From Actinomycetota bacterium (GTDB lineage Bacteria > Actinomycetota > Actinomycetes > S36-B12 > UBA5976): a stretch of 38,301 nt of DNA. Below the pieces are notes generated by a model, which was not told the DNA's origin, searched no databases, and saw only the letters and a list, made by a program, of their open reading frames with translations. Below, piece after piece: positions 37,242 to 38,301 of the stretch. The stretch is from the NCBI GenBank assembly GCA_947448865.1, contig CANFOW010000016.1:1-38301 (forward strand). Reading direction: 5' to 3'. The translations under genes were made by a program, and so were the position numbers. The stretch's first letter is position 1, and every line of letters starts with the position of its first letter.

Positions 37242-37252
37242 TTTGAGTGCCA
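37228..37252 (-). promoter_or_regulatory. CIRCE element, distal
   Basis: TGGCACTC (37228-37235), a 9-nt spacer and GAGTGCCA (37245-37252) keep the CIRCE core GCACTC-N9-GAGTGC as a perfect dyad, but with GG/CC instead of TA at the outer positions. It lies 9 bp after the DUF6912 stop. Confidence 0.8.
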
Positions 37253-37261
37253 GCCCAGTGA

Positions 37262-37627
37262 CTAGCCCTGGAGGCCCAGAAACTCCAATACTGAAAGGCT
37301 TTCAGTAGGGCCGAACCAGGAAAAGTCCTCCTGCGCATCGCCGCGAGCGAACACGGCAGCTAGGTTTCGGCGGGTTACTGGGGCTGGGACAACCTGTCCC
37401 TGCTCAGGATCACGCACGCTTGCGGCCAGTTCAGCCACTAAAACAATTAACGCAGAGTCACTTTCGCCCGCTAAGTCCAACAGGTCGGATTCGAGCACCT
37501 CTGGGTCAGTGTCGTCCTGTTGGAGTGCCCACTCGGGAGTAACTGCAAAACCCACATCGCATTGAATCGTTCCCGCTCGGAAGAATTCAACATATTGGGC
37601 TGCAGTTACCGGAAGCCAGACTCTCAC
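37262..37627 (-). CDS. DUF6912-like actinobacterial protein of unknown function
   Basis: About 121 aa, beginning [16 protein letters not shown] with GFAVTPEW in the first third and an acidic middle. There is no signal peptide, membrane segment or catalytic motif. The opening RVWLPVT and the FAVTPEW block fit the actinobacterial DUF6912 family as I remember it; the assignment is moderate. I use the GTG at 37627, 7 nt after TACGTT (leaderless pattern), rather than a GTG at 37672 that would add a Ser/Asn/Gln-rich tail. Transcription runs toward groES but separate CIRCE promoters follow, so it is probably not heat-shock controlled. Confidence 0.68.
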   Translation of the reverse strand: MRVWLPVTAAQYVEFFRAGTIQCDVGFAVTPEWALQQDDTDPEVLESDLLDLAGESDSALIVLVAELAASVRDPEQGQVVPAPVTRRNLAAVFARGDAQEDFSWFGPTESLSVLEFLGLQG

Positions 37628-37640
37628 GCTACCTAACGTA
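37628..37640 (-). promoter_or_regulatory. Leaderless-type -10 box for the DUF6912 gene
   Basis: Minus strand: TACGTT (37640-37635), 7 nt, then GTG (37627). AGGT just before the start could instead be a weak SD. Confidence 0.45.
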
Positions 37641-37736
37641 CTCTGAGCGTTTTGGTTACAAGAGCTCACCACGAAGTGCCTGAGTATTTCCCTCTCGTTG
37701 AATCAGTATTCGTTTCGACTCGTGAGCATGCCACAC

Positions 37737-38301
37737 CTAGTCGCGGAAGTGGTCTGGCTCAATGAACACATACTCGGCCGAAGGCACTGCAGCACGCAAA
37801 ATCGCTTCCGCCTCATCAATGCCTTGCACAATCTCTAGCGAACTTCGCTCCGGTGAAATTGAAATCTTTGCTGCAACCAGCAACGCTTCCGGTCCGACAT
37901 GCAAAGTGCGCAAGTGAATTACGCGCTCAACCAGCGGTGCACTTTCTAAAGCTTCGCGAACTGCTCGTTCTTCTTCAGGAAGTGCAGCTTCGCCAATCAG
38001 CATGCTCGCCATTTCACGCACTAACACGACGGCAATCACGATAAGTAACACGCCAATCGATACCGCACCAAGTCCGTCCCAGCGGCCATCGTGCGTTACA
38101 TACGCGAGGATGACTCCAGTGAGTGCAAGAACTAAACCGACGAGAGCGCCGAAGTCTTCAAGCAAAATGACTGGTAACTCGGGCTCGCGTGCATCCCGGA
38201 CGAATTGGCCCATAGAACGTTTGCCTCGAGCACGATTCGCTTCAATGATTGCGGTACGAAATGAAAAAGACTCCAAAACAATTGCCACAACTAAAACGCC
38301 A
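37737..38301 (-). CDS. Cation diffusion facilitator family transporter, C-terminal part
   Basis: The frame stays open to the right edge (GVLVVAIVLESFSFRTAI), so the N-terminal membrane helices lie outside the window. What remains is a helix entry with LESFSFRTAI, a cytoplasmic stretch with EPELPVILLEDFGALVGL, two more membrane helices, and a cytoplasmic C-terminal dimerisation domain of about 80 residues (from ALPEEERAV to EPDHFRD). This layout fits CDF transporters that export Zn, Fe or Mn ions in exchange for protons. The metal cannot be told. The GTG at 38288 is an internal codon, not the start. It is on the minus strand upstream of the DUF6912 gene, 109 bp away. Confidence 0.82.
   Translation of the reverse strand, partial: GVLVVAIVLESFSFRTAIIEANRARGKRSMGQFVRDAREPELPVILLEDFGALVGLVLALTGVILAYVTHDGRWDGLGAVSIGVLLIVIAVVLVREMASMLIGEAALPEEERAVREALESAPLVERVIHLRTLHVGPEALLVAAKISISPERSSLEIVQGIDEAEAILRAAVPSAEYVFIEPDHFRD

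Noticed and set aside
37144-37338. N-terminal extension of groES to 37338
   Set aside because: It runs through both CIRCE boxes and the promoter into the DUF6912 gene; the SD before 37143 fixes the true start.

Overview
The window looks like chromosomal core DNA from a small-genome, medium-GC actinobacterium, plausibly a freshwater planktonic lineage of the acI/Nanopelagicales kind. That placement is inference. The evidence is a set of actinobacterial hallmark genes (DUF3017, a PerM/DUF6350 membrane protein, GuaB3, a WhiB3/WhiD-type WhiB, a His-tailed GroEL1, a DUF6912 protein), very tight gene packing, many GTG starts, and several genes whose -10 box sits 6-8 nt before the start codon, as in leaderless transcripts. 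I see no tRNA, rRNA, CRISPR array, insertion sequence or phage gene. No gene-free stretch exceeds 300 bp; the largest gaps are about 110-160 bp and their contents are listed.

Layout. 1-7.5 kb, minus strand: icd (cut by the window edge), mdh, a DUF3017 protein, purH, purN, perM, sucD, sucC and a small cobalamin-binding protein. This mixes the TCA cycle, the end of purine synthesis and a cell-division-linked membrane protein. 7.6-11.6 kb: an M23 endopeptidase (+) facing a PcrA/UvrD helicase (-), then a divergent PIG-L deacetylase (+). 11.7-20.3 kb, minus strand: a maleate-isomerase-family protein, a four-helix membrane protein, guaA, a cholesterol-oxidase-like GMC flavoprotein, an aldehyde dehydrogenase, guaB3 and guaB, i.e. 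the guanine-nucleotide branch plus an alcohol/aldehyde oxidation pair. 20.4-21.8 kb: a CarH-like B12-dependent MerR regulator divergent from a WhiB gene. 35.1-38.3 kb, minus strand: groEL, groES with two CIRCE boxes, a DUF6912 protein, and a cation-efflux transporter cut by the window edge.

Much of this order matches what I recall from Mycobacterium (uvrD1-M23-sucC-sucD-perM-purN-purH; guaA / choD-guaB3-guaB2 / whiB3-groEL1-groES) and from Streptomyces. Against that background, 21.8-35.1 kb stands out. Between whiB and groEL lies a 12-13 kb accessory catabolic cluster: serine hydrolase, M20 peptidase, a complete peptide-type ABC importer (two ATPases, two permeases, a Tat-type lipoprotein binding protein), an FGGY kinase, a HemL-like aminotransferase, a GntR/HutC regulator, and a divergent double-SIS sugar-phosphate enzyme. 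A 17-bp perfect palindrome lies between the regulator and the SIS gene. The cluster looks like an uptake-and-degradation unit for an amino-sugar- or sugar-amine-linked peptide. The substrate cannot be read from sequence, and this is the best candidate for an undescribed system in the window.

Regulation visible in the sequence: leaderless-type promoters at purN, pcrA, PIG-L, guaA, the ALDH, the MerR gene and the DUF6912 gene; HrcA/CIRCE control of groES-groEL; a -35/-10 promoter with an SD for whiB; perfect hairpins between convergent gene pairs; and several unexplained dyads.
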